This document shows, piece by piece, positions 1 through 8,437 of a stretch of 64,000 nucleotides of DNA. The stretch's first letter is position 1. Each line of letters opens with the position of its first letter. The position numbers and the translations under genes are program-made. Source of the DNA: PLGF01 sp052139695 (lineage in GTDB: Bacteria; Verrucomicrobiota; Verrucomicrobiia; Limisphaerales; Palsa-1400). The stretch covers positions 13,156-77,155 of the forward strand of contig JBKQWF010000044.1 in the NCBI GenBank assembly GCA_052139695.1, read 5' to 3'. The notes under the pieces are model-generated. The model searched no databases, was not told the origin of the DNA, and was given only the letters and a program-made list of their open reading frames with translations.

Positions 1-178
1 AAAGGAGGGATGAACTGTCCTCACCAATGGCAGTCAGACACCTGGTAAACTTAGCGCCGTTAGCAGGTAGATATTACGCCGTCAAACGAGATCAACAAGA
101 CAAATCGGCATAAAATCCGCTGACGGGCCCGATTCGGGGCTAGACTGGGGGCTTGAGTGGGCTTAGGCTAAAAGGGTT

Positions 179-1408
179 ATGTCAACCCAAGCGCCACCAG
201 CGCCTCAGAAGATGAACCTGCGCCGGCCCGATGTCATGGAAGCGGTCCAAGCCCAAGTGCTTTCGCATTATCGCAGCGATCTGGTCAACCGGATTCGCGA
301 CAAAGGCCATGTTCTTTCCGCGGATGGCCTGCTGACCATTAAATTGGCCAAGCAATTCGGGTTCTGTTACGGCGTCGAGCGCGCCATTGACCTGGCCTAC
401 GCCGCCCGCAAATGCTTTCCCGCTCCCAAACCAATTTATCTGCTCGGCGAAATCATCCACAACCCCGAAGTCAACGACCAGATTCGCAACATGGGAATCC
501 AGATCATTTCTCCCAAGCCGACCGACGTGGAACTGGCCCGCTTGCACGCCGGCGACGTTGTCATCATCCCCGCCTTTGGCACCGAAGTGGACACCAAAAA
601 CAAATTAATCGCCAAGGGCTGTGAATTGGTCGATACGACTTGCGGCGACGTGATGAGCGTGTGGAAACGGGTCCGGCAGTATTCCCGGGAAAGCGTCACC
701 AGCATCATTCACGGCAAAGCCAAACACGAAGAAACCAAAGCGACGACTTCCCAGGCGACGGCCCACGGTCCAGGGCATTATCTGGTGGTCTATACGCTGG
801 CGGAAACGGATTACGTCTGCGCTTACATCGTCCACGGCGGCAACAAGCAGGAGTTTTTGGAAAAGTTCAAGGGCGCCTATTCCAGCGGATTTGACCCCGA
901 CGCCCACCTCCAAGCCGTCGGCGTCGCCAACCAGACGACCATGTTGCGCGGGGAAACGGAGGAAGTGCAGCGGCGGATCAAGAACGCCATGATCGCCCGC
1001 TACGGCACGGGAGATTTGGACCGGCATTTCCGTTTTTTTGACACGATTTGCGGAGCCACCCAGGACCGCCAGGATGCCTTGCAAAAACTCCTGCGCGAAC
1101 CAATGGATTTGCTGCTGGTCATCGGCGGCTACAATTCCTCCAACACCTCGCATCTGGCCGAGATGGGCGAGGCCGAGCTGCCGACTTTTTTCATCAAGAA
1201 CGCGCAAATGATGGTGTCCGACAAATTGATCCGTCACTTCAGCCTGCATAATCAAAAAGAGGTCGAGACCGTGAACTGGCTGCCTCCGGGAAAGATTACC
1301 GTCGGCATCACTGCCGGGGCGTCCTGTCCCAACAACCTGATTGAGGACGCCATCAAACGGCTTTTTGAATTGCGGGGAATTTCCGTCCAGGAACTGCTGG
1401 CCAATTGA
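179..1408 (+). CDS. ispH: 4-hydroxy-3-methylbut-2-enyl diphosphate reductase (IspH/LytB), long plant/cyanobacterial type
   Basis: Last enzyme of the MEP isoprenoid pathway, a cytoplasmic [4Fe-4S] reductase making IPP and DMAPP from HMBPP. The three cluster cysteines are visible: C63 in GFCYGVERA, C155 in VDTTCGD and C291 in DTICGATQDRQDA. Other family motifs are IHGKAKHEET, VANQTTMLRGETEE, GGYNSSNTSHL and a C-terminal ITAGASCP. At 409 residues it is about 90 longer than E. coli IspH, with an N-terminal extension of about 50 residues. The insert between the second and third cysteine (TDYVCAYI, then GFDPDAHL) matches the long plant/cyanobacterial clade as I know it. The HD hydrolase gene follows after 9 bases, so the two are probably co-transcribed. 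Confidence 0.96.
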   Translation: MSTQAPPAPQKMNLRRPDVMEAVQAQVLSHYRSDLVNRIRDKGHVLSADGLLTIKLAKQFGFCYGVERAIDLAYAARKCFPAPKPIYLLGEIIHNPEVNDQIRNMGIQIISPKPTDVELARLHAGDVVIIPAFGTEVDTKNKLIAKGCELVDTTCGDVMSVWKRVRQYSRESVTSIIHGKAKHEETKATTSQATAHGPGHYLVVYTLAETDYVCAYIVHGGNKQEFLEKFKGAYSSGFDPDAHLQAVGVANQTTMLRGETEEVQRRIKNAMIARYGTGDLDRHFRFFDTICGATQDRQDALQKLLREPMDLLLVIGGYNSSNTSHLAEMGEAELPTFFIKNAQMMVSDKLIRHFSLHNQKEVETVNWLPPGKITVGITAGASCPNNLIEDAIKRLFELRGISVQELLAN

Positions 1409-1417
1409 GCGGCAACC

Positions 1418-2581
1418 ATGCCTTGCTCCAAAGAAGAGCTCGAACAACGCGAGCGGCAGACTTTGGCTTCCTACGCCCAATTCAGCGCCGACTCCCGCGG
1501 ACGCGTTCACGCGGAACCCCCGCCTTCCTGGCGGACGGATTTTCAGCGGGACCGCGACCGTGTCATCCATTCGCGCGCTTTTCGCCGCCTGGAATACAAG
1601 ACGCAGGTTTTCCTCAACGGCTCGGGCGATCATTTGCGCACGCGGCTGACCCACACCATTGAAGTGGCCGCCATGTCGCGCAGCCTGGCGCGGGCCTTGC
1701 GGCTCAATGAAGATTTGGCCGAGACCATCGCGCTGGCCCATGACCTGGGCCACTCCCCCGTCGGCCACCGTGGCGAAGCGGTCTTGAACCGCTTGATGCG
1801 CGGCCACGGCGGTTTTGAGCATAATCGCCAAAGCTTGCGCATCGTCGAGGAATTGGAGGAAAAGTATCCCGGCTTTCGCGGGCTCAATCTCACCTGGGAA
1901 GTCCGGGAAGGTTTGCTCAAACATGAGACCACTTATGATCAGCCAGGCGAGCGCAAGGCTTTTCCCGCCAAATCGCCCTCGCTGGAGGCGCAAATTGCCA
2001 ATTTGGCGGACGAGTTGATTTACGGCAGCCACGACTTGGACGATGGCTTGGAGGAAGGGCTGCTGTTGGAAACAGAATTGATCGACAAGGTGCGGGTCTT
2101 CGCGGAAGCGGCCGACGCGGTGCGTCGGGAACATGGGAAACTGCCCCGGGAAGTCCGGCGCAACGCCATCATTCGCGCTATCATTGACAGCCAGGTGCAG
2201 GACGTTGTCCAAACCAGTTCCGCCGCCCTGCGTTCCGCCGGGGTCCGGACCGCCGATGATGTCCGCCGCCAGGCGCGGCCATTGATTCGATACAGTCCAG
2301 CACGGCGGAAATCGAACCTGGAGCTGAAGCGCTACCTTTTTCGCCATCTCTATTCCAATCCGGTGGTGGCCGCGCCGAATGAGCGGGCCGGCAGGATGTT
2401 AGGGGACCTGTTCCGATATTTTGTCAAACATCCGGAAGAAATCGGCGAATCCTCGCGCAAACGCGCCCGCCAAACAGGCTGGCATCGCGCCATCTGCGAT
2501 TACCTTTCCGGCATGACGGACCGTTACACGATGCGCGAACACGAGCGGCTTTTTCCAGCCAAGCATACAACAACTGCCTGA
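1418..2581 (+). CDS. dgt: dGTPase-like HD-domain deoxynucleotide triphosphohydrolase
   Basis: Member of the deoxyguanosinetriphosphate triphosphohydrolase-like family, cytoplasmic, hydrolysing dNTPs to deoxynucleosides and tripolyphosphate. The N-terminal signature RDRDRVIHSRAFRRLEYKTQV is followed by the metal-binding HD motif: H79 in RTRLTHTIEVA and H108-D109 in ALAHDLGHSPVGH. Its length of 387 residues fits the shorter family members rather than the about 500-residue E. coli Dgt. It starts 9 bases after ispH and probably shares its transcript. Substrate preference cannot be read from sequence, so 'dNTPase' is safer than 'dGTPase'. The hairpin at 2590-2610 lies just past the stop. Confidence 0.92.
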   Translation: MPCSKEELEQRERQTLASYAQFSADSRGRVHAEPPPSWRTDFQRDRDRVIHSRAFRRLEYKTQVFLNGSGDHLRTRLTHTIEVAAMSRSLARALRLNEDLAETIALAHDLGHSPVGHRGEAVLNRLMRGHGGFEHNRQSLRIVEELEEKYPGFRGLNLTWEVREGLLKHETTYDQPGERKAFPAKSPSLEAQIANLADELIYGSHDLDDGLEEGLLLETELIDKVRVFAEAADAVRREHGKLPREVRRNAIIRAIIDSQVQDVVQTSSAALRSAGVRTADDVRRQARPLIRYSPARRKSNLELKRYLFRHLYSNPVVAAPNERAGRMLGDLFRYFVKHPEEIGESSRKRARQTGWHRAICDYLSGMTDRYTMREHERLFPAKHTTTA

Positions 2582-2589
2582 TCAGGCAG

Positions 2590-2610
2590 GGACGCCGCGC
2601 CGAGGCGTCC
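2590..2610. repeat. Small intergenic palindrome, loop gcgccga
   Basis: Perfect 7-bp stem (ggacgcc/ggcgtcc) around the loop gcgccga, 8 bases after the dgt-like stop codon. The same loop occurs in the element at 4636-4689 with a different stem (gtcgcc/ggcgac). It has no following T-run, so it reads better as a member of the local palindromic repeat family than as a rho-independent terminator. Confidence 0.55.
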
Positions 2611-2720
2611 GGGGGGTGGTTTACACGCAGCCAACCCAGGCTATCGTGGCAGGAATGCAATGGATCGTGTGGGATCTATTTTGAGTGAAACTTTTCCTTC
2701 CACGGGTGTGTTCTGTGTGA

Positions 2721-4316
2721 ATGATGCCACAACAAATACCTAATTGGACGACCAGCCTTCGGAGACCATCGCTGATTCCCGGTGGCCTCCAACCTTCGCG
2801 CGCTTGCACCTTCCTTGGAACGCGGCGCGGGCGAGAACGCCGAACTTCCCACGCTCTTAAGGCGGCTCACTGTTTGCTCCGCCTGGTGTTTGCCTGCTCT
2901 AATCATGCTCATACTGCTCCTGCTGGCGAAGCGGAAGCCGTTCATACACTCATGACAAACCTGTATGAGAGAGGTCAATTCAACGGAAGCATCGTTGTCG
3001 CGCGTGATGGAAAGGTGATCTATCGGAACGCTTTTGGAGAGGCGGATAGTGAGTCGCATCGTCAATTTACTCCAACGACGCCCTCAAATCTCGCCTCCGT
3101 CTCCAAGCAGTTTACGTCCATGCTAATCATGATGCTCTCAGAGCAAGGCAAGATTAATTACGATGATCCAGTCTCCAAATACATTCCCAAACTGGAAAAG
3201 TGCGTTGACGGAATCACGGTCAGACATCTGCTGACGCATACTTCAGGCATCCCTGACGTGGGTGACCTGGGCATCGATCACCCAAGGCTGACGGAAAGCG
3301 AAGTGCTGAAAGCCGTTATAAAACAGCATTCCCAATTTCCCAAGCCAGGGCTGAGATACCAGTATAGCAACACGGGCTATATTCTGCTGGCCATGATTGT
3401 CGAGCAGGTCGCGGGCAAATCATTCAGCGATTGTCTGCGCGACAATATTTTCAAGCCTCTTGGCATGAACAGCACGTTCTTGGATGATGGATCCGGGCAC
3501 AACTTGAATCTTGCAGCCACGGGTTACGACCAGTATGGCGATAGAGACGGCTCTCCTCCAGCCACGGCCGATTTCCCGTTGCCGCGGCATCTCCTCCCAG
3601 ATTATACCAAGGGAGACGGCGGCATTTACTCCACGGTGGATGATTTGTTGAAATGGGATGAAGCGTTGTACACCAACAAACTGGTCCGGCAGTCAACCTT
3701 GGAGGAGGCATTTACTCCCGGCGAAGTCAAAGAAGGATTTTCAACGTACGGGTTCGGCTGGAACATTTCGCGCAAGTACCTCGTCTTCGGCGATAAATAT
3801 GTCTGGCACACCGGGAGCACGGGAGGTTACCGGGCGTTCATCGGTCGAAGATTGGGAGAAAAATTGACGGTCATTATGTTGACCAACAAGGGAAACAGCC
3901 CGCGCGTGGAGATCAACGACGCCATTGTGAATGTTCTTCACGGGAAGGCCTGCAACCTGCCAAAACTTCCTATAGCGCCGAAAATGTACGATTTAATAAA
4001 AAAACAGGGAATCGAGGCGGCCCAACGCATGTATGCTTCCTTGAAGGCAACCAATGGGGCCGGCTATGAGTTTTCCGAGTCTGAGTTCAACTCACTGGGA
4101 TATAAACTCCTTTCTGACGGCGACAAAGGGAGCGCGATGCGTATTTTTGAATTGAACACAGCTCAATATCCCTCTTCATCGAATGCTTTCGATAGTTTAG
4201 GTGAAGCGTATCAGAGGGCCGGCAAAAAAGACCTGGCGATCAAGGCTTACAAGAGAGCAGTTGAGCTTGACCCGAATAACCTTCATGCACGCAACATACT
4301 GCGCAAATTGGAATAG
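2721..4316 (+). CDS. Beta-lactamase-family serine hydrolase with C-terminal TPR
   Basis: Class C beta-lactamase/DD-peptidase-fold serine hydrolase (Beta-lactamase family Pfam), 531 residues. Catalytic motifs are visible: S126-V-S-K129 (SxxK), YSN in RYQYSNTGY, and HTGSTGG as the third motif. Residues about 430-531 form at least one or two TPR units (AFDSLGEAYQRAGKKDLAIKA). The substrate is unknown; such proteins can be esterases, D-aminopeptidases or PBP-like. The first 70 residues look unnatural (Arg-rich, no clean signal peptide), so the true start is uncertain; the next in-frame ATG is at 2952. Base composition is visibly more AT-rich than in neighbours (many aaa, att and tct codons), suggesting horizontal acquisition. 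No operon partner is apparent. Confidence 0.85.
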   Translation: MMPQQIPNWTTSLRRPSLIPGGLQPSRACTFLGTRRGRERRTSHALKAAHCLLRLVFACSNHAHTAPAGEAEAVHTLMTNLYERGQFNGSIVVARDGKVIYRNAFGEADSESHRQFTPTTPSNLASVSKQFTSMLIMMLSEQGKINYDDPVSKYIPKLEKCVDGITVRHLLTHTSGIPDVGDLGIDHPRLTESEVLKAVIKQHSQFPKPGLRYQYSNTGYILLAMIVEQVAGKSFSDCLRDNIFKPLGMNSTFLDDGSGHNLNLAATGYDQYGDRDGSPPATADFPLPRHLLPDYTKGDGGIYSTVDDLLKWDEALYTNKLVRQSTLEEAFTPGEVKEGFSTYGFGWNISRKYLVFGDKYVWHTGSTGGYRAFIGRRLGEKLTVIMLTNKGNSPRVEINDAIVNVLHGKACNLPKLPIAPKMYDLIKKQGIEAAQRMYASLKATNGAGYEFSESEFNSLGYKLLSDGDKGSAMRIFELNTAQYPSSSNAFDSLGEAYQRAGKKDLAIKAYKRAVELDPNNLHARNILRKLE

Positions 4317-4383
4317 CCGCCAGTCAACCAGGCGGCCGGCATTAACGCCGAATTCGTTACTGGCAACACCTGTTCAGTGCCTA

Positions 4384-4623
4384 TCAGTGCTGGAGCATTT
4401 GCGGGCCGAGGTCGCGGAAAAGATCGATCCAGGAGAGATAGATGCTCTGGACGAGGGTGAGTTTGCCGGACTTTTGCAGCGCGAGAAGCTCGTCGAGCGG
4501 CTCAGATGGATATTGGCCAATCCAGCAGGCGGCGATGCCGCGGGATTTGAGGAGAAAATCAGCAAGGAAAGAAGCACCAGAACGGGGAAAATACGGCAGT
4601 TCATGCTTAGAGGCCAAACGCAT
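4384..4623 (-). CDS. Small hypothetical protein
   Basis: Open frame of 79 codons from ATG at 4623 to TGA at 4384, using mostly C/G-ending codons like real genes here. The protein starts MRLASKHELPYF, contains a Cys-Trp pair (AACWIGQ), and ends with LFRDLGPQMLQH; no family is recognised. It follows the aminotransferase gene on the same strand, with the palindromic element 4636-4689 just upstream of its start. A competing frame over the same DNA begins MNCRIFPVLVLLSLLIF, which resembles a signal peptide, so the frame choice is uncertain. It may instead be a gene remnant. Confidence 0.3.
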   Translation of the reverse strand: MRLASKHELPYFPRSGASFLADFLLKSRGIAACWIGQYPSEPLDELLALQKSGKLTLVQSIYLSWIDLFRDLGPQMLQH

Positions 4624-4635
4624 CCAAATCTCCGA

Positions 4636-4689
4636 GGTAGGGTCGCCGCGCCGAGGCGACCGCGGACGGCTCGGCGAGCCGTCCCTACC
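4636..4689. repeat. Three-way palindromic intergenic element (type A)
   Basis: Outer arms ggtaggg (4636-4642) and ccctacc (4683-4689) enclose two hairpins: gtcgcc-gcgccga-ggcgac (4642-4660) and ggacggctc-ggc-gagccgtcc (4664-4684). The same plan (outer ggtaggg/ccctacc plus two inner hairpins) occurs at 8878-8938, with an imperfect copy at 16499-16559. Confidence 0.7.
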
Positions 4690-4738
4690 TTCCATTTGCT
4701 CTTCGAATGGGATTTAGAGGTGCTTGACAAGTTCATTT

Positions 4739-5929
4739 TTAGAAGGACTGGAGGGTCTTTTGCAGGATTTCGGCCTGGGCCTGGGCGTCGCGAGCGCCCC
4801 AGTAATTGGTTTTGAATTGCACCAGCCGAGGCTGGACGGCTTCGGAAACCGGACAAAGGCCACGAGGATAGCGGCGTTCGATGAATGGGGAGCGAGCGCC
4901 AAAGAGAGCGTCCCGAAAAAGCGGTTCCAGGTAAGTCAATTGCCAGGCCGCATAAAACTTGTCGCCGCCGCTCGCCAGGAAACGTGAGCGAAAATCGGCC
5001 CATTGGACTCGTGCCGTATCCAGTTCGCAGGCCAGCGTCCAATACGAGCTGACGCAGTTTTCAGGAATGCGTTGCGGCGTGAGCAAGCTCGAGCCGGAAG
5101 TTCGGATCGCTTCGAGGAAGAGCCGCGCGCTTTCGATGCGCGCCGCCACCAATTCGTCCGCCCGCTCAAGCTGGGCCAGGGCCGCCGCGCAACACAACTC
5201 CGGCATCTGGTAATTCCAGCCGGGAGAATCGTGTCGTTCGAAGGCAGGATGCTGCAATTCACCCTTGGTCACCCTGGTTTTCCTGGCGTTGAGAGTGGCA
5301 AAGCCGAGGCCGGCCGCTTTGCGAATTTTCGTCGCGTAGGCTTCATCGTTCGTAATGACCATTCCGCCTTCGCCCGCCGCCAGGTGCTTTGAACTTTGGA
5401 AGCTGAAGATGCCGCAATAGCCGAGGGTTCCCGCCAGCGCGCCATCGCAAAACGACCGCATGGCTTGCGCGTTATCTTCTATCACCAGCAGATTGTGTTT
5501 TCGCGCTAACTCCATGATCGGGAGCATCGGCGGCGAGAGGCCATAGAGCGCGACGGTAACGATGGCGCGGGTCCGAGGCGTGATGACTGCTTCAATCGAT
5601 TTTGCATCCATCACCCAGGTGTGACGGTCCACGTCGGCGAACACCGGCGTGGCGTTGGCCTGGAGCACGGCCAAACTCGGGCTCGACATGGTCAGCGCGG
5701 GCACAATCACCTCGTCGCCAGCGCCGATGCCTGCCGCCTCCAAAGCCGCATGAATGGCCGCTGTTCCGTTGGACATGCTGATGGCGAAACGCATTCCGTA
5801 ACGCCTGGCGAAGGCTTCCTCCAGGCGCGTCCGGAACGCCGTTTTTGTGGAAACCCGGAAGCCGTTCTCGAGCGCTTCCCGGACGTAAGCGTGTTCCCGT
5901 TCCGAAACACGCTGGATGGAGGATTTCAT
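4739..5929 (-). CDS. DegT/DnrJ/EryC1/StrS family PLP aminotransferase
   Basis: PLP-dependent aminotransferase of the DegT/DnrJ/EryC1 (sugar aminotransferase) fold, 396 residues, typical length. The PLP lysine is K181 in FSFQSSKHLAAGEGGM; other landmarks are SMSNGTAAIHAAL (phosphate-binding loop), VIEDNAQAM (Asp to the pyridine nitrogen) and the GDEVIVPALT segment. Family members usually aminate keto-sugars on nucleotide carriers, but no sugar-nucleotide genes lie nearby, so the substrate is unknown. The start codon overlaps the stop of the upstream hydrolase gene by 4 bases (ATGA, 5926-5929), which implies translational coupling and a shared, perhaps carbohydrate-related, role. Confidence 0.9.
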   Translation of the reverse strand: MKSSIQRVSEREHAYVREALENGFRVSTKTAFRTRLEEAFARRYGMRFAISMSNGTAAIHAALEAAGIGAGDEVIVPALTMSSPSLAVLQANATPVFADVDRHTWVMDAKSIEAVITPRTRAIVTVALYGLSPPMLPIMELARKHNLLVIEDNAQAMRSFCDGALAGTLGYCGIFSFQSSKHLAAGEGGMVITNDEAYATKIRKAAGLGFATLNARKTRVTKGELQHPAFERHDSPGWNYQMPELCCAAALAQLERADELVAARIESARLFLEAIRTSGSSLLTPQRIPENCVSSYWTLACELDTARVQWADFRSRFLASGGDKFYAAWQLTYLEPLFRDALFGARSPFIERRYPRGLCPVSEAVQPRLVQFKTNYWGARDAQAQAEILQKTLQSF

Positions 5930-7944
5930 CGCGGCTCTGAAAACTTCATGCCGGCAATCCAGCCCACAATGTCCTCATCGCCGAGACGGCCGGACTCCAG
6001 ACGCAGGTTTTTATCCGCGCGCAAAGCCGCGTAAGCGGAGCGGGCATGGGCGAAGGAAGACCGGGGATTGACGTTATGCAAGAACAGCGGATGCGGGGCG
6101 GCCAAAACCAATGCGCCCTCAAATGTGTCAATATTACGGAGTCCCGGGCAAAACAGATCGGGCTCCAGGAGCGCCGTATCATCCGCATCATCGGTCTGGC
6201 CGCAATCGGCGATGACCGCGTCGGCGGCGGGCGCGGCCAAAAGAGACCAAAGACCGGCGGCGCCGGTGCCGCAGAGGACAACGTGGCCAGCTTGCGAATT
6301 GAGCCTCTTGGCAGCCTCGCAAATCGAAATCAGATCAGCGACGCTTTCCTGCAGACGGGTGCGATTGTAGGTGGTGAAGAAAAGCGACGTTTGATCCGCG
6401 TCCGCCGCTTCGAAATCAGTGGCAACAATAACCGTAAATCCATGATCCAGAAACTTCCGGGCCAAACCGCGCGGCGCTCTGGCCTGAAGGGTCTCTCCCA
6501 TTGGGTCCGCCAATACGATGACAGCGCCTCCACGTGCCGGGCGCGGTTTTAGAGGTGAAAAGCGCGTCACTTTGATCGCGGCCGCATCCCCAGGCCGGAC
6601 AATGCTCGGCTGATCGCAGGAATAATCAGCCTCTTGTATGGAAGCACCGAACGTCGTCCGCGCTGGTTCTGGCGGCCAATCCAATTGCAACGTCCGCTCC
6701 CACGCCGGCTGCATGATGGCCCTGTACTTGACCAAAGCGATCTGGCTGGCCGGATTCAGGGCCTGCAACCGCTCGCGATGACGGGCAATGAGGTATTGGA
6801 CCACGCCCTCCTGGCTAAGCGCGTTGGCCGGCAGCTTGCCATCGGGAAAAACTCTCAGTCCCTGGTCCGCCTCCCTGTGAAACGCCGCTTCGCGGACGGG
6901 CTGATCGGGTTGATGGAGAAGCCAGCGGTCGAACCATTGATAGACCGCTTCACGGCTGGTTTGGTTGTAATTGTGGGGGAAATCATAGCGCACGTAGCGA
7001 AGTTTTTCCGGCGCTTGGAACAATTGGTAAATGCCCGCGATGGCCGGCCCTTCCATTTCCAGGGTCGTCTTGGTCCAGTCCTGCGTATCGGAAACCAGGA
7101 TTTGCGGACGCGGCGCGGGAGCGGCGGCGATTTCCATATTGGAAAACTTGACCCTCAAGCCGGGCATGTTCTCGCACATACAGCCGCCCTGCATCGTATG
7201 GCTGACCATGACCACCGGCGCTTGCGCGGCCAGGCGGTCGTCAATCGCGCCCAAAATCATCGTCTGCGTGCCGCCACCGGAAGCACCCGTCACCGCCAGC
7301 CGTGTCTTGTCCACGTCCGGCAAGGACTCCAGGAAATCCAGGGCGCGGATGCTGTTCCACGTTTGCAGGCCCATCAGCGAGACGCTCCACAGCAAATCGA
7401 CCGGGTTATTGGAGGCGAAGCGATGGTGCAGATCGGAAAAACCAGCAGTGGGCGGAGCGTCCGCAAAATGGGTGTCGTTGTAGCCCACCATGTCGTAGGC
7501 GAACGCGATCATCCCCTGTTTGGCGAAGTTGACGCAGCGTCCGGGGTTGCTGCACAGATCGGTGTCTTCCAGGCGTCCATGGTCCCAATGGCCGTGGGCG
7601 TTGAGGATCGCGGGAAAAGGACCGGGACCGCGCCCCAAAGGACGGTAGAGATTCCCGCACACGTAAAAGCCGGGGCAACTTTGAAAATAGACCTTTTCCA
7701 CGCTGTAGCCGTCCCGCTCCACCTTGCCAAAAATCCTGGCCTGCAATGGAGTTTTTTCCGGCATCGGCCAAAGCCCGCTGCTGACCAGGACTTGCTCCCG
7801 GATGACCTGGCTGCGTTCACGCCAGCGGGCTTCCGTGGCGATGGGCGGGAAGCCGCGGGAAGTGTCCAACGTTTGCACCTCGGCGCGCAACACCGGCGCC
7901 AGCGCGAAAACAAACAGAAAAACCGAAAGACGACAAACAGGCAT
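5926..7944 (-). CDS. Secreted alpha/beta hydrolase, acetyl xylan esterase-like
   Basis: 672-residue exported alpha/beta hydrolase with an N-terminal signal peptide (VFLFVFALAPVLRA). The first half carries an oxyanion-type NAHGHWDHG stretch and the nucleophile elbow GASGGG with S222, as in acetyl xylan esterase/dienelactone hydrolase-like (abhydrolase_7) proteins. The second half (about 390-672) looks like a second hydrolase-type alpha/beta domain (VIVLADPMG, VVLCGTGAAGLW) lacking an obvious GxSxG, so it is probably degenerate. The likely job is deacylation of polysaccharide or another ester outside the cytoplasm. It is coupled to the downstream aminotransferase by a 4-base overlap. Confidence 0.8.
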   Translation of the reverse strand: MPVCRLSVFLFVFALAPVLRAEVQTLDTSRGFPPIATEARWRERSQVIREQVLVSSGLWPMPEKTPLQARIFGKVERDGYSVEKVYFQSCPGFYVCGNLYRPLGRGPGPFPAILNAHGHWDHGRLEDTDLCSNPGRCVNFAKQGMIAFAYDMVGYNDTHFADAPPTAGFSDLHHRFASNNPVDLLWSVSLMGLQTWNSIRALDFLESLPDVDKTRLAVTGASGGGTQTMILGAIDDRLAAQAPVVMVSHTMQGGCMCENMPGLRVKFSNMEIAAAPAPRPQILVSDTQDWTKTTLEMEGPAIAGIYQLFQAPEKLRYVRYDFPHNYNQTSREAVYQWFDRWLLHQPDQPVREAAFHREADQGLRVFPDGKLPANALSQEGVVQYLIARHRERLQALNPASQIALVKYRAIMQPAWERTLQLDWPPEPARTTFGASIQEADYSCDQPSIVRPGDAAAIKVTRFSPLKPRPARGGAVIVLADPMGETLQARAPRGLARKFLDHGFTVIVATDFEAADADQTSLFFTTYNRTRLQESVADLISICEAAKRLNSQAGHVVLCGTGAAGLWSLLAAPAADAVIADCGQTDDADDTALLEPDLFCPGLRNIDTFEGALVLAAPHPLFLHNVNPRSSFAHARSAYAALRADKNLRLESGRLGDEDIVGWIAGMKFSEPR

Positions 7945-7986
7945 GGATTTGGTTTAGCAGATTCCTCGTCAGGAACAAGCTTTTGC

Positions 7987-8030
7987 GTCGCCAGGACGCC
8001 GACGGTTGCGGTCGAGACGACCGCGCTCCC
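7987..8030. repeat. Palindromic intergenic element (type B)
   Basis: Partial hairpin gtcgcca-gga-cgccgac followed by the hairpin gcggtc-gagac-gaccgc (8008-8024) and then gctccc. The copy near 9839-9882 has the same order and the same gagac loop, with stem bases changed on both sides (gcgacc/ggtcgc). It lies between divergently transcribed genes. Confidence 0.6.
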
Positions 8031-8074
8031 CAGAAGAACTTGCGGAGCCGGAAAGTGGCGGGCGAGGCTCCTAA

Positions 8075-8425
8075 ATGCTATATTCGGGTGTGACGAATCT
8101 GGCCGAAAGGGAATGCGTTCCGTGCAAAGGCGGCGGGCCGCCGTTACAGGGCGAGGAACTGACGCGGCTGGTCCTGGAATTGGGGCAGGGCTGGCGCGTT
8201 GTCAATGGCCACCATCTCGAACGCGATTTCAAATTCGACAACTTCCGCCAGGCGCTCGATTTCACCGACTGCGTCGGCGAGTTGGCCGAGACGCAAAATC
8301 ATCATCCCGACATTTACCTGGCATGGGGCAAGGTCAAACTGACTTTGTGGACGCATAAAATCGACGGTTTGACAGAAAGCGATTTTATTTTCGCCGCCAA
8401 AGTCAACCAGATGGCTGCGCCGTGA
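8075..8425 (+). CDS. phhB: Pterin-4a-carbinolamine dehydratase
   Basis: Small cytoplasmic enzyme of 116 residues that dehydrates 4a-hydroxytetrahydrobiopterin, recycling the pterin cofactor of aromatic amino acid hydroxylases; in bacteria lacking those it may act in molybdopterin or folate-linked metabolism. The PCD motif is visible: E72-x3-H76-H77-P78-D79-I-Y, then W92-T-H94 and the acidic D97 and D103 (LWTHKIDGLTESDF). The N-terminal 20 residues contain Cys14 and Cys17 (ECVPCKGG), a zinc-knuckle-like start known in some PCD homologues. No phenylalanine hydroxylase is encoded in the window. Divergent from the hydrolase gene. Confidence 0.92.
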   Translation: MLYSGVTNLAERECVPCKGGGPPLQGEELTRLVLELGQGWRVVNGHHLERDFKFDNFRQALDFTDCVGELAETQNHHPDIYLAWGKVKLTLWTHKIDGLTESDFIFAAKVNQMAAP

Positions 8426-8437
8426 GGTGGACGATTG

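Noticed and set aside
1..178. Start of the window considered as the end of an RNA gene because of aaaggagg
   Set aside because: The context does not match the 16S 3' end or tmRNA, and no acceptor stem or CCA end is visible.
605..2347. 580-codon antisense open frame over ispH and dgt
   Set aside because: Shadow of two well-identified genes; composition rich in His, Gln and Gly with no family signature.
2905..2955. Short hydrophobic frame MLILLLLA as the lost signal peptide of the serine hydrolase
   Set aside because: It ends at a stop after 16 codons and is in the +1 frame; a frameshift cannot be shown without homologues.
6634..8358. 574-codon plus-strand frame over the hydrolase gene
   Set aside because: Overlaps the recognisable esterase and the phhB gene in other frames; translation is Arg/His-rich with no motifs.
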